Source: Pelagibius marinus
GTDB taxonomy: Bacteria > Pseudomonadota > Alphaproteobacteria > Kiloniellales > Kiloniellaceae
Reading direction: 5' to 3'
Assembly: GCF_014925385.1 (NCBI RefSeq)
Contig: NZ_JACSDK010000010.1
Location: forward strand, 62,001 to 126,000
DNA: 64,000 bases
Shown: one piece after another, positions 23,649 through 32,843 of the stretch
Layout: every line of letters begins with the position of its first letter
Position numbering within the stretch: position 1 is the first letter of the stretch
Notes under the pieces: generated by a model
Database searches by the model: none
What the model saw: only the letters and a program-made list of their open reading frames with translations
What the model was told of the DNA's origin: nothing
Translations under genes and position numbers: made by a program

Positions 23649-24743
23649 ATGGCGATGAGTTCCCTGGCGGTGGATATTTCCGTGGTGGCCCGGGCCCGGC
23701 AGCGCCGCGCCCTGCTGGCGCTCTGGCTTTTCGGCGCCGGGCTGGCCGCCGCCTTCCTGCTGGCGGTGGGCTATGGCGCCCTGGCCATCGGGCCGGAACA
23801 GGCGGTCACGATCCTTGCCGCCCAGGCGGGGGTCGAACTGCCGTGGGGTTTCACGCGCCAGCAGGAAGCGGTGCTGCTGGCCATCCGGCTGCCGCGCGCC
23901 GTCGCCGGCATCCTGGTCGGTGCTGCCCTGGCGGCTTCCGGCGCGGCGTTGCAGGGCCTGTTCCGCAATCCCCTGGCCGATCCGGCGTTGATCGGGGTCT
24001 CCAACGGCGCGGCCCTGGCGGCCGCGGCCATGATCGTGCTGGGCGGCAGCCTTTCCGGGGTGACGGCCGTCGTGCCGCTCGCACTGCTGCTGCCGCTCGC
24101 GGCTTTCGGCGGCGGGCTGATCGCCGTGTTCCTGGTCTACAGCATCGCCAGTCGGGACGGCCGCACCGACGTGGCGACCATGCTGCTGGCAGGGGTGGCG
24201 GTGACGGCCATGACCGGCGCCGGCATCGGCTTCATGGTTTTCCTCAGCGACGATCAGCAGTTGCGCGACCTGAACTACTGGATGCTGGGCAGCCTGGGGG
24301 GCATCACCTGGAGCCGCCTCGGCGCCGCGGCGCCCTTCATTCTGGCCGGCACCTTGTCGCTGACCTTCTTCGCGCGCCCGCTGAACGCGCTGCTGCTGGG
24401 CGAGAGCGAAGCCGGGCACCTGGGGTTTCGGGTCGAGCGGGCCAAGCGCAGCATCGTCGTGATGGCGGCGCTGGCGGCCGGCGCCGCGGTGGCGCTGACC
24501 GGTGTTATCGGTTTCGTCGGTCTGGTGGTGCCGCACGTGGTGCGCCTCGTCGCCGGGCCGGACCACCGGCTGCTGCTGCCCGCCTCGATCCTCTTCGGAG
24601 CGGCGCTGATGCTGCTGGCCGATCTCTTCGCCCGCACCCTGGTGCTGCCGGCGGAGCTGCCCATCGGCATCCTCACCGCCTGTGTCGGCGGGCCGTTCTT
24701 CATCTGGCTGCTGCTGCGCCGGCGCGGGAGTGGTGGCTGGTGA
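23649..24743 (+). CDS. hmuU: heme ABC transporter permease (FecCD family)
   Basis: A 364-residue polytopic permease of the BtuC/FecCD family. Conserved segments are IRLPRAVAGILVGAALAASG, ALQGLFRNPLADPALIGVSN, YWMLGSLGGITW, and the cytoplasmic loop followed by GVIGFVGLVVPHVVRL, and ADLFARTL. It has about ten membrane helices. It forms the inner-membrane heme channel with HmuV; its stop overlaps the hmuV GTG start. Confidence 0.93.
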   Translation: MAMSSLAVDISVVARARQRRALLALWLFGAGLAAAFLLAVGYGALAIGPEQAVTILAAQAGVELPWGFTRQQEAVLLAIRLPRAVAGILVGAALAASGAALQGLFRNPLADPALIGVSNGAALAAAAMIVLGGSLSGVTAVVPLALLLPLAAFGGGLIAVFLVYSIASRDGRTDVATMLLAGVAVTAMTGAGIGFMVFLSDDQQLRDLNYWMLGSLGGITWSRLGAAAPFILAGTLSLTFFARPLNALLLGESEAGHLGFRVERAKRSIVVMAALAAGAAVALTGVIGFVGLVVPHVVRLVAGPDHRLLLPASILFGAALMLLADLFARTLVLPAELPIGILTACVGGPFFIWLLLRRRGSGGW

Positions 24744-25531
24744 CGCTGCGGGCCGACGACATCCACGTGCGCTTCGGCACCGCCGAGGTCCTGAAGGGAC
24801 CCTCGCTCGCGGTGGCGCCGGGCGAGGTGGTGGCGGTGCTGGGCCCCAACGGTGCCGGCAAGTCGACGCTGCTCTCGGTGCTGTCCGGCGCGCTGACGCC
24901 GCAGGGCGGGCAGGCGGCGCTGGAGGGCAAGGCGCTGGCCCACTGGCCGCCGTCGCGTCTGGCGCGGCGCCGCGCCGTGCTGCCGCAGCACTCCGAGCTT
25001 TCTTTCGGCTTTCCGGTGCTGGAGGTGGTGCTGCTCGGCCGCTCGCCCCACGCCGGCACCTCCTCGCGGGAGGAGGATCTGTTCATCGCTCAGGCCTGCC
25101 TCGCGGAAGCCGAGGTGACGCATCTGGCCCAGCGTGTCTACACCACGCTGTCCGGCGGCGAGCGCCAGCGGGTGCAATTGGCCCGGGCACTGGCGCAGAT
25201 CGATTTCCCCGAAGGCCAGCGGCACCACCATGACCGCTACCTGCTGCTCGACGAGCCGACCTCCAGCCTGGACCTGGCCCACCAGCACGCCACCCTCAGG
25301 ACCGCCCGGCGGGCCGCCGCGCGCGGCATCGGCGTCCTGGCCATCCTGCACGACCTGAACCTCGCCGCCATGTACGCCGACCGCCTGGTGGTGCTGCACG
25401 GCGGCGCCCTGGCCGCCGCGGGAACCCCCGAGGCGGTGCTGACCGAGGACCTGGTGCGCCGGGCCTTCGACCTGCAGGTCGTCCTTTCCCGCCATCCCAC
25501 CCGCGGCTGCCCCCAGATGATGCCGGTCTGA
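24740..25531 (+). CDS. hmuV: heme ABC transporter ATP-binding protein
   Basis: A 263-residue ATPase starting at GTG 24740 inside the hmuU stop (GTGA). Walker A is GPNGAGKST, the signature TLSGGERQRVQLARALAQ, Walker B YLLLDEPTSSLDL, and the H-loop AILHDLNLA. The insertion IDFPEGQRHHHDRYL between signature and Walker B is characteristic of HmuV. It completes the heme import operon. A longer upstream reading in this frame is only a shadow of hmuU. Confidence 0.93.
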   Translation: MTLRADDIHVRFGTAEVLKGPSLAVAPGEVVAVLGPNGAGKSTLLSVLSGALTPQGGQAALEGKALAHWPPSRLARRRAVLPQHSELSFGFPVLEVVLLGRSPHAGTSSREEDLFIAQACLAEAEVTHLAQRVYTTLSGGERQRVQLARALAQIDFPEGQRHHHDRYLLLDEPTSSLDLAHQHATLRTARRAAARGIGVLAILHDLNLAAMYADRLVVLHGGALAAAGTPEAVLTEDLVRRAFDLQVVLSRHPTRGCPQMMPV

Positions 25532-25621
25532 GCGCCGCCGCCGCTATGGCGAAAGCGGGCTGAACGCGGTATATCCTTGGGTTCTTCGGGGCCTGGCGAC
25601 CGGGCTTCGGGCAGAATCAAA

Positions 25622-25641
25622 AGGCGCCCGCCAAGGCGCCT
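25622..25641 (+). terminator. hairpin between hmuV and the Liv-type transporter
   Basis: Stem AGGCGCC / GGCGCCT with a 6-base loop, 90 bases after hmuV. No U-run follows, and the binding-protein ribosome site (CCGGAGG) begins shortly after. It could be a weak terminator or a 5' leader hairpin of the next gene. Confidence 0.4.
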
Positions 25642-25665
25642 CTCGGGGAGAACCGGAGGTTTAAT

Positions 25666-26841
25666 ATGAGGAACGGATACAAGGGCGCCGTGCTCGCCCT
25701 GGCGGCCGGCACGGCCTTGGGGCTGGGTGTGGCCCTGGGCGCGGCCCAGAATACGGCCCAGGCCGCAAACCTGAAGATCGGCATGATCACCACCCTGTCC
25801 GGCGGCGGCTCCAGCCTGGGCATCGATGTGCGCGACGGCTTTCAGCTGGCGCTGAATGAGGCCGGCGCCGGCGATGTGGAGCTGCTGGTCGAGGACGACG
25901 CCCGCAAGCCGGACATCGCCAAGCAGATCGCCACCAAGTTCATCCAGCGTGACAAGGTCGACATCCTGACCGGCATTATCTGGTCCAACCTGGCCATGGC
26001 GGTGGTGCCGGCGGCGGTGAAGGACGGGGTTTTCTACATCAGCCCCAACGCCGGTCCTTCGGCCTTGGCGGGCAAGGGCTGCAATCCGAACTACTTCAAT
26101 GTCGCCTGGCAGAACGACAACCTGCACGAGGCCATGGGCGGCTACGTTCAGGACAACGGCTACAAGAAGCCCTTCATCCTGGCGCCGAACTACCCGGCGG
26201 GTAAGGACGCGCTGACCGGTTTCAAGCGCTACTACACCGGCGCACTGGCGGGCGAGATCTACACCAAGCTCGGCCAAAGCGACTACGCCGCCGAGATCGC
26301 GCAGATCCGCGAGGCCGATCCGGACTCGATTTTCTTCTTCCTGCCCGGCGGCATGGGCATCGCCTTCATGAAGCAGTACGCCCAGTCGGGCCTCGATGTG
26401 CCGGTCTTCGGCCCGGCCTTCTCCTTCGACCAGGGTATCCTGGGCGCGGTGGGCGAGGCGGCCCTGGGGGTCAAGAACACCTCCCAGTGGTCCAAGGACC
26501 TCGACAATGCGGCCAACAAGGCCTTTGTCGCGGCCTTCCAGAAAGAATACGGCCGCCTGCCGTCGCTCTACGCCAGCCAGGGCTATGACGCGGCCAACCT
26601 GATCCTCGCGGCCTGGAAGAAGGCGGGCGGCATCGGCGACAAGGACGCCTTCCGCAAGGCGCTGGAGGAAGCCGACTTCGCCTCGGTCCGCGGCGCCTTC
26701 AAGTTCGCCAGCAACCATCACCCGATCCAGGACATCTACGTCCGCGAAGTGGTGAAGGAAGGCGACGTGCTGACCAACAAGATTGTCGGCGTCGGCCTGA
26801 AGCAGCACGCCAATGCCTACGTCGGCGACTGCAAGATGTAG
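25666..26841 (+). CDS. Liv-type ABC transporter substrate-binding protein
   Basis: A 391-residue periplasmic protein. It has a signal peptide (GAVLALAAGTALGLGVALGA, cleavage near AQA) and a type 1 periplasmic-binding fold: LKIGMITTLSGGGSSLGIDV, RDGFQLALNEAG, VELLVEDDARKPDIAKQIA, and FGPAFSFDQGIL. The GGAGG site fits the ATG. It heads an operon with two LivHM-type permeases and LivGF ATPases, so it sets substrate choice. Ligands of this family include branched amino acids, urea, amides and aromatic acids. The nearby homogentisate pathway hints at an aromatic compound, but this is weak evidence. Confidence 0.9.
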   Translation: MRNGYKGAVLALAAGTALGLGVALGAAQNTAQAANLKIGMITTLSGGGSSLGIDVRDGFQLALNEAGAGDVELLVEDDARKPDIAKQIATKFIQRDKVDILTGIIWSNLAMAVVPAAVKDGVFYISPNAGPSALAGKGCNPNYFNVAWQNDNLHEAMGGYVQDNGYKKPFILAPNYPAGKDALTGFKRYYTGALAGEIYTKLGQSDYAAEIAQIREADPDSIFFFLPGGMGIAFMKQYAQSGLDVPVFGPAFSFDQGILGAVGEAALGVKNTSQWSKDLDNAANKAFVAAFQKEYGRLPSLYASQGYDAANLILAAWKKAGGIGDKDAFRKALEEADFASVRGAFKFASNHHPIQDIYVREVVKEGDVLTNKIVGVGLKQHANAYVGDCKM

Positions 26842-26860
26842 CCTGCGAAGGCAGTGACCT

Positions 26861-26890
26861 GCGAGGGGCCGCTTTACAGCGGCCCCTCGC
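26861..26890 (+). terminator. strong intra-operon terminator/attenuator
   Basis: A perfect 13-bp stem (GCGAGGGGCCGCT / AGCGGCCCCTCGC) with loop TTAC, followed by GTTTTC, sits 20 bases after the binding-protein stop and before the permease gene. It should terminate most transcripts, giving an excess of binding protein over membrane components. Confidence 0.8.
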
Positions 26891-26920
26891 GTTTTCAACC
26901 AACGGAGCGACGGCGGTCCC

Positions 26921-27841
26921 TTGTCCGCGGCCTTCTTCATCGAGCAGCTTCTGAACGGCGTGCAGCTGGGCGTCATGCTGTTCCTCATGGCCGCCGGGCT
27001 GACGCTGGTCTTCGGCGTCATGGGACTGATCAACCTGGCGCACGGCTCGCTGTTCATGGTCGGCGCCTTCTTCTGCTCCTGGATCGCGGGGCAGACGGGC
27101 TCCTTCTGGCTCGGCCTCGGCGGCGGCTTCCTGGCCGCGGCGGCGGCGGGAGCCCTGGTCGAGGTGCTCGTCATCCGCCGGCTCTACGACCGCGATCACC
27201 TGGACCAGGTGCTGGCGACCTTCGCCCTGATCCTCATCTTCTCGGAGCTGGCGCGCTGGGTCTTCGGCGACCGGCCGCTCTATCTCGATATCCCGCCGGT
27301 TCTCTCGGGTGCGGTGCCGCTGCCCGGGGGCGGCGGCTATCCCGCGTACCGCCTGGCCATCATCGGCGTCGGCCTGGTGACCGCCGTCGGGCTCTACCTG
27401 CTGATCGCGCGCACGCGCCTGGGCATGCAGATCCGCGCCGGCGAGTCGGACCGGGAGATGATCGGCGCCCTCGGTGTCGATATCCGCACGCTCTATACCG
27501 CCGTCTTCGCTCTCGGCGCCGCGCTGGCGGGACTGGCCGGCGGCATGGTCGGCGCCCTGCAGTCGGTCCAGGTCGGCATGGGCGAGCCGGTGCTGATCCT
27601 CGCCTTCGTGGTCATCATCATCGGCGGCATCGGCTCGGTGAAGGGGGCGCTGGTCAGCGCCGTGCTGGTGGGCGTCACCGACACCCTGGGACGGGTCTTC
27701 CTGCCGCAGCTCTTCGGGCTCATCCTGCCGCCGTCGGAGGCCACCTCGGTCGGCGCCTCGCTCTCGGCCATGTCGATCTACCTGCTGATGGCCGGCGTGC
27801 TGGCCTTCAAACCCAAGGGACTCTTCCCGGTGGACGCTTAA
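26921..27841 (+). CDS. Liv-type ABC permease (LivH family)
   Basis: A 306-residue polytopic protein of the LivH family: FFIEQLLNGVQLGVMLFLMA, GLTLVFGVMGLINLAHGSLFM (a LivH hallmark) and GMGEPVLILAFVVIIIGGIG. The start is TTG at 26921, with GGAG about 15 bases upstream and no better ATG, so the precise start is moderately uncertain. It pairs with the LivM-like product that begins three bases after its stop. Confidence 0.9.
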   Translation: MSAAFFIEQLLNGVQLGVMLFLMAAGLTLVFGVMGLINLAHGSLFMVGAFFCSWIAGQTGSFWLGLGGGFLAAAAAGALVEVLVIRRLYDRDHLDQVLATFALILIFSELARWVFGDRPLYLDIPPVLSGAVPLPGGGGYPAYRLAIIGVGLVTAVGLYLLIARTRLGMQIRAGESDREMIGALGVDIRTLYTAVFALGAALAGLAGGMVGALQSVQVGMGEPVLILAFVVIIIGGIGSVKGALVSAVLVGVTDTLGRVFLPQLFGLILPPSEATSVGASLSAMSIYLLMAGVLAFKPKGLFPVDA

Positions 27842-27844
27842 GTT

Positions 27845-28837
27845 ATGGGGCCTGAACTCAGCCGAGAGAACCTGGTCAATGCCGTGCTGGCCCTGGCCCT
27901 GCTGGCCGCGCCGCTGATTGCCGTGGCGCTGGACGAGCCTTTCTACGTGACGCTCGCCAGCCGCGTGGCGATCCTGGCACTGGCCGGCGTCGGCCTCAAC
28001 CTGGCGCTGGGGACCGGCGGCATGGTGAGCTTCGGCCACGCCGCCTTTTTCGGATTGGGCGGCTACGTCGCCGGCGTCGCCGCGCTGCACGGCTTCGAAG
28101 GCTCGCACTTCATCGCCTGGCCCTTGGAGATCGGCGGCAGCGAACACATGCTGGTCATCTGGGCGGTCGCTCTGGTCGTGACGGCCGTGGTGGCGCTGGG
28201 CATTGGTGCCGTCTCGCTGCGCACCTCGGGTGTCTACTTCATCATGATCACCCTGGCCTTCGCCCAGATGATCTACTACTTCGCCATCTCGCTGCCGACC
28301 TACGGCGGCGAGGACGGGCTTTCGATCTATCTGCGCAGCGGCCTGCCGGGCATCGAGGCCGAAGACCCGCTGACCTTCTTCCTGGTCTGCTACGCGCTGC
28401 TGCTGGGCGTCATCTACCTGCTGCACCGCCTGGTGGACTCGCGCTTCGGCGCCGCTTTGCAGTGCGCGCGCATGAACCCGGAGCGCCTGGCCACCCTGGG
28501 CATCGCGCCCTTCCCGGTGAAGCTCACCGCCTTCACCTTGTCGGCCATGATCACCGGTTTGGCCGGCGCGCTCTTCGCCGAGCTCAACGGATTTGTGAGT
28601 CCGGCCATGCTGTCCTGGCAGCTTTCCGGCGAGATCATCATCTTCGTCATCCTGGGCGGCGTCGGGCGGCTCTTCGGGCCGTTGGCGGGCGCGGCGCTCT
28701 TCATCCTGCTGGAAAGCTTCATCGGCGGCCTCACCGACCGTTGGCAGCTGGTCCTGGGCCTCGTCCTGCTGAGCGTGGTGCTCTTCGCCCGCGGCGGCGT
28801 CATCGGCCTGCTGGCCGGGAAGGCACGCCATGACTGA
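27845..28837 (+). CDS. Liv-type ABC permease (LivM family)
   Basis: A 330-residue polytopic protein. LivM signatures are LALAGVGLNLALGTGGMVSF, GHAAFFGLGGYVAGV, LRTSGVYFIMITLAFAQM and GEIIIFVILGGVGRLFGP. It overlaps the LivG start by eight bases (ATGACTGA). It is the second half of the transport channel. Confidence 0.92.
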   Translation: MGPELSRENLVNAVLALALLAAPLIAVALDEPFYVTLASRVAILALAGVGLNLALGTGGMVSFGHAAFFGLGGYVAGVAALHGFEGSHFIAWPLEIGGSEHMLVIWAVALVVTAVVALGIGAVSLRTSGVYFIMITLAFAQMIYYFAISLPTYGGEDGLSIYLRSGLPGIEAEDPLTFFLVCYALLLGVIYLLHRLVDSRFGAALQCARMNPERLATLGIAPFPVKLTAFTLSAMITGLAGALFAELNGFVSPAMLSWQLSGEIIIFVILGGVGRLFGPLAGAALFILLESFIGGLTDRWQLVLGLVLLSVVLFARGGVIGLLAGKARHD

Positions 28838-29596
28838 CGCGCTTCTCGACCTGAAAGGTCTGCACAAGGCCTTCGGCGCGCTGAAGGCCACCGACGGTGT
28901 CGACCTGACGGTGCGGCCCGGTGAGATCCACGCCCTTATCGGCCCCAACGGCGCCGGCAAGTCGACCCTCATTTCCCAGATCGCGGGCGGCCTCACCCCC
29001 GACGCCGGGGAGGTCACCCTGCTGGGCGAGGCGGTCACCGGCTGGTCCGTGGCGCGGCGCGCGCGGCTGGGGCTGGGACGGACCTTCCAGGTCTCCTCCC
29101 TGGCCTGGGAGTTCTCGGTGCTGCGCAACGTGATGCTGGCGGTGCAGGCGCGCGCGAGCGGAGCCTTTGGCTTCTGGCGACCGGTGCGCCGCGACGAGTC
29201 CCTGCGGGCCGAGGCGCTGGGCGTGCTGGACCGGGTGCGGCTCACCCTGCGCGCCGACGATCCGGTGAGCGCGCTGTCCCACGGCGAGCGCCGCCTGCTG
29301 GAGGTGGCCATGGCACTGGCACTGCGGCCCAGGCTGTTGCTGCTCGACGAGCCCATGGCGGGCCTCGGGCCGGAAGGCACCAAGGAGCTGACGGCCTTTC
29401 TCGCCAGCCTGAAGACCGAGGCCGGCATGCTGCTGGTCGAGCACGACATGGACGCGGTCTTCGCCCTGGCCGACCGCATCTCGGTGCTGGTCTACGGGCG
29501 CATCATCGCCACCGGCACGGTGGCGGAGATCCGCGCCTCCGCCGCGGTGCGCGAGGCCTACCTCGGCGACCACCTGCACCGGAAAGCGGGGGTTCC

Positions 29597-29600
<4 letters not shown>
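28830..29600 (+). CDS. Liv-type ABC ATPase (LivG family)
   Basis: A 256-residue ATPase. Walker A is GPNGAGKST, the signature-loop region is ALSHGERRLLEVAMALAL, Walker B is LLLLDEPMAGLGPEG, and the H-loop is LLVEHDMDAVF. The LivG-type GRTFQVSSL segment is present. It overlaps its neighbours at both ends and forms the ATPase pair with LivF. Confidence 0.92.
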
Positions 29601-30286
<686 letters not shown>

Positions 30287-30298
30287 CCACCCCACAGA

Positions 30299-30456
30299 TG
30301 TCATCCCGGGGCCTGTCCCCGGGATCCACGTCAATGCAGAACTCCGTTCGCCGGAGCTATGGGTCCCGGCAACAACTGCCGGGACGACAGCTTCAATTCG
30401 GCAGCGACCGTGCGACACTCTTCTCTGTCATTGCCGGGCTTGCCCCGGCAATCCAC
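30299..30456. repeat. cluster of three REP-like palindromes
   Basis: Three GC-rich hairpins lie in tandem: TCCCGGGG-n5-CCCCGGGA (30304-30324), GTCCCGGC-n7-GCCGGGAC (30363-30385) and ATTGCCGGG-n5-CCCGGCAAT (30430-30452). The third is followed by ATCCACCTCG, and the first by ATCCACGTC. The form (GTCATxCCGGGxxTGxCCCGGxATCCAC) is the dispersed intergenic repeat family seen in many alphaproteobacterial genomes. It also acts as the barrier between convergent genes. Confidence 0.75.
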
Positions 30457-30482
30457 CTCGACGACATCCTCGGGTGTCCGCA

Positions 30483-31244
30483 CTAGTAGATGATGCTGTG
30501 GACCTCCAGGAGACGCAGATCGCCATCGATGAAGTCGACTATGAGCAGCCACCCCTGTTTCGACACATTCACTTGTATTGAATAGTGTATTGGCTCCCTG
30601 ATGGGATCAGGAGCGAAACGACTGATGCTAGCGGGCTTCCACGAGTGCTGCTTTTGGCGATCGGTCTCAAGCGCCGCCATGAGTGTCTTGAATCCTGGAG
30701 TGGACTGAACTTCGGAAGAGGCGATGCTTGCATCGACGGTGTCTCCGGACGACATCCGCTCCCAAAAGCGCATTGCCGCCATGAAGAGCCCCTCTGATAT
30801 GTCGTTTGTTACAACGTATCTTCGGTCGGTGTAGGACGGACACTCCTCTTCCGAGGCCATCATGCGCACCGTGTCACGCTGAACTGTTAAGCGGTCCGAG
30901 GAGGGACGATATGTCCAGGCTCCATTTTCTCTGACTACCGGGCTGGTGACGTACTGGCAGACGCCGAGATCCCCGCGAAAGGGCGGCAGGATTAATCTGT
31001 ATGTGGCGTTTGCCCAGTCCCCGGGGAGGGCACAGGCCCGGACAGGGATATTTGGATTCTGTGCAAAGATCTCTCTGATCTCAGGCGGAACATCGCTGTC
31101 ATGCTCATTGTAGACATGGCACAGTTCGCCGGACACGCCGGCCTGTGCCGGCCCGACCGCGAGCCAGAAGGAGAGGGCCGTCGCCCACAAGGCCATTCCT
31201 GGCTGCTGCCGCAGCAGACTGCGCGATAGGGGCAAAGGGCGCAT
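30483..31244 (-). CDS. hypothetical secreted protein
   Basis: About 253 residues from ATG 31244 (ATG 31196 is an alternative). It has a signal peptide (MALWATALSFWLAVGPAQAG region), then Cys-containing segments (GELCHVYNEHDSD, RACALPGDW, GVCQYVTSPV, EEECPSYTDRRY) likely disulfide-linked in the periplasm. The C-terminal half contains SIQVNVSKQGWLLIVDFIDG. No domain was recognised. GC content is lower than in the flanks, and palindromic repeat elements lie on both sides, so it may have been acquired. Confidence 0.6.
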   Translation of the reverse strand: MRPLPLSRSLLRQQPGMALWATALSFWLAVGPAQAGVSGELCHVYNEHDSDVPPEIREIFAQNPNIPVRACALPGDWANATYRLILPPFRGDLGVCQYVTSPVVRENGAWTYRPSSDRLTVQRDTVRMMASEEECPSYTDRRYVVTNDISEGLFMAAMRFWERMSSGDTVDASIASSEVQSTPGFKTLMAALETDRQKQHSWKPASISRFAPDPIREPIHYSIQVNVSKQGWLLIVDFIDGDLRLLEVHSIIY

Positions 31245-31315
31245 CTCCACGCGATCTTTGAATGGGTGCGGTCTTACCTGCCCCAACAAGATGGCGAGAC
31301 TATGACGTTGCGCAA

Positions 31316-31416
31316 CCCCTCACCCAGCTCCGCCTAGGCTCGTGCCTCGCCAAGGCTGCGCGACCCTCTCCCCTCGTGGGAGAGGGAGGGGGCGGCGTTA
31401 GCGGGAGGGTGAGGGG
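31316..31416. repeat. 100-bp composite palindromic repeat
   Basis: The outer arms CCCCTCACCC (31316-31325) and GGGTGAGGGG (31407-31416) are perfectly complementary. Inside is a 9-bp-stem hairpin CCCTCTCCC-n5-GGGAGAGGG (31364-31386). This 'CCCTCACCC...GGGAGAGGG...GGGTGAGGGG' layout is a common dispersed intergenic element in proteobacteria. It sits between the start of the hypothetical gene and the end of the transglutaminase gene. Confidence 0.75.
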
Positions 31417-31441
31417 GCCGCCGGGTGTCGGCTCCTGGAAG

Positions 31442-32254
31442 CTACGCTTCCGGTACCTCTTCCGTCACCACCTCGAAGCGGGCGATGAGGGCGGGGCCGA
31501 AGATGGTGGCGAGGGCGACGTCGGTGGCGTCGCGGCCGCGGGCCATGAGGATGCGGCCGATGCGCGGCTTGTTGTGGCGGGCGTCGACCGTGTACCAGCG
31601 TCCGCCGAGGTAGACCTCGAACCAGGCGCTGAAATCCATGGGCTCCCCGTCGGGCGGCACGCCGATGTCGCCGAGATAGCCGGTGCAATAGCGCGCCGGG
31701 ATGTTCATGCAGCGGCACAGCGTGATGGCGAGGTGCGCGAAGTCGCGGCAGACACCGGTCCTTTCGCTGTAGCCGCCATAGGCCGTCCGCCAGGAATCCG
31801 CGTTCATGTAGTTGAAGACGATGTGCTGGTGCACGTAGTCGCAGATGGCCTGCACCCGCGCCCAGCCCGGCGGCGTGTCGTTGAACAGGGTGCCGGCGAG
31901 GTTCGCCAGCCGGTCGGTGTCGCAATAGCGGCTGCCGAGCAGGTATTGCAGCACCTCGTCCGGCAGTTCCATGATCTCGTGCTGCCGGGCGTCCTCGGCG
32001 ACTTCGTCGGGCTTGCCGCTGTCGTAAATCTCGAAGGCGCTCGAGATGGTGGTGACGCCGGCGGGGGCCACGATCCGCGTGCAGATATTGCCGAAACTGT
32101 CGGTGTAGTCGGCCGCCTCGATCGGCGGGTCGAAAGTCAGGCTGTCGGAGGTGAGGAGGTCGGGCTGCCGCGAGGGATGGACATGGAGGGTGAGCAGCAT
32201 CGGCGTCGGCTGCGGACAGTCATAGCCCAGGGAGAAACCGGCCCGAATTTTCAT
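31442..32254 (-). CDS. transglutaminase-like family protein
   Basis: A 270-residue protein with an N-terminal beta domain (MKIRAGFSLGYDCPQPTPML, THVHPSR-like strand) and a transglutaminase-like core. The nucleophile Cys is in ERTGVCRDFAHLAI, and the Asp is expected in WYTVDARHN. At the usual HAWFE position this protein reads FSAWFEVYL, so the common His is Ser, and another His (ARHN) would have to serve. Such proteins act as cysteine peptidases or amidases, often near peptide-ligase genes, but none is present here. It lies 7 bases downstream of the MarR gene on the same strand. Confidence 0.8.
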   Translation of the reverse strand: MKIRAGFSLGYDCPQPTPMLLTLHVHPSRQPDLLTSDSLTFDPPIEAADYTDSFGNICTRIVAPAGVTTISSAFEIYDSGKPDEVAEDARQHEIMELPDEVLQYLLGSRYCDTDRLANLAGTLFNDTPPGWARVQAICDYVHQHIVFNYMNADSWRTAYGGYSERTGVCRDFAHLAITLCRCMNIPARYCTGYLGDIGVPPDGEPMDFSAWFEVYLGGRWYTVDARHNKPRIGRILMARGRDATDVALATIFGPALIARFEVVTEEVPEA

Positions 32255-32261
32255 CTCGGCT

Positions 32262-32726
32262 TCAGACTACCTTTTCCTCGGCGTCTTCGATAGCCGGAAT
32301 TCCCAGCGCCTTTTCCAGCAGGGCGAGGCCGCGCAGCATCTCGGCGCGCTCCTTGGGGGAGAGGCGGGCCATGATCTGCTCCTCGAAGGCCAGCATCTTG
32401 GGCGCCAGGCGGCGGAAGGCGCTCTTGCCGGCTGACGTGAGCGACAGGTGCTCGATGCGGCGGTCGAGATCATCGGTCTCGCGGCTCACCCAGCGGCGCT
32501 GCTGCAGGGAGGCGACGGCACGGCTGACCTTGGTCTTGTGCATGGCGGAATCGCGGCCGATCTCCTTGGCGCTGGCGGTCCCCAGGGCGCTCAAAGTCGC
32601 CAGCACCCGCCATTCCGGCACCGTCAGGCCGAATTCGTCGCGGTAGATGCGGGAAAACTGCTTGCTTGCCACCGCCGTGGCCCTGTTCAGTCGATAGGGC
32701 AGGAAGCGTTCGAGTCGCAGGTCCAT
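32262..32726 (-). CDS. MarR-family transcriptional regulator
   Basis: A 154-residue MarR protein. It has a winged helix with [40 protein letters not shown] and the wing [18 protein letters not shown]. The start chosen is ATG 32726 ([14 protein letters not shown]), at family length; upstream frame extension is a shadow. It is divergent from hmgA, and a perfect palindrome lies 32 bp upstream of its start, so it most likely represses homogentisate catabolism and itself (HmgR-like role). Confidence 0.88.
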   Translation of the reverse strand: MDLRLERFLPYRLNRATAVASKQFSRIYRDEFGLTVPEWRVLATLSALGTASAKEIGRDSAMHKTKVSRAVASLQQRRWVSRETDDLDRRIEHLSLTSAGKSAFRRLAPKMLAFEEQIMARLSPKERAEMLRGLALLEKALGIPAIEDAEEKVV

Positions 32727-32757
32727 AGGGCTTCTGGTGCCTCTCGGGAGGGGTTCT

Positions 32758-32781
32758 TGATAGTTACAAATGTAACTATCA
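32758..32781. promoter_or_regulatory. perfect MarR-type operator between marR and hmgA
   Basis: Arms TGATAGTTACA and TGTAACTATCA are perfectly complementary around a 2-base centre AA. The site lies between divergent starts, 63 bp before hmgA. It is an excellent candidate for binding the MarR dimer. Confidence 0.8.
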
Positions 32782-32843
32782 CAACAGGGCCGTCGCCAGC
32801 AAGCCACGCCGCTGACTGGCCGCAAACTTATTGGGAGTCCGCC

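Noticed and set aside
25237-27174. 645-codon minus-strand frame over the Liv binding protein
   Set aside because: It is a compositional shadow; it crosses the strong terminator and two real genes.
26699-29479. 926-codon minus-strand frame across the Liv operon
   Set aside because: The product is low-complexity and opposite to four well-supported transporter genes with intact motifs.
31262-32293. 343-codon plus-strand frame over the transglutaminase gene
   Set aside because: It runs through the palindromic repeat and is antisense to a gene with the conserved Cys motif.
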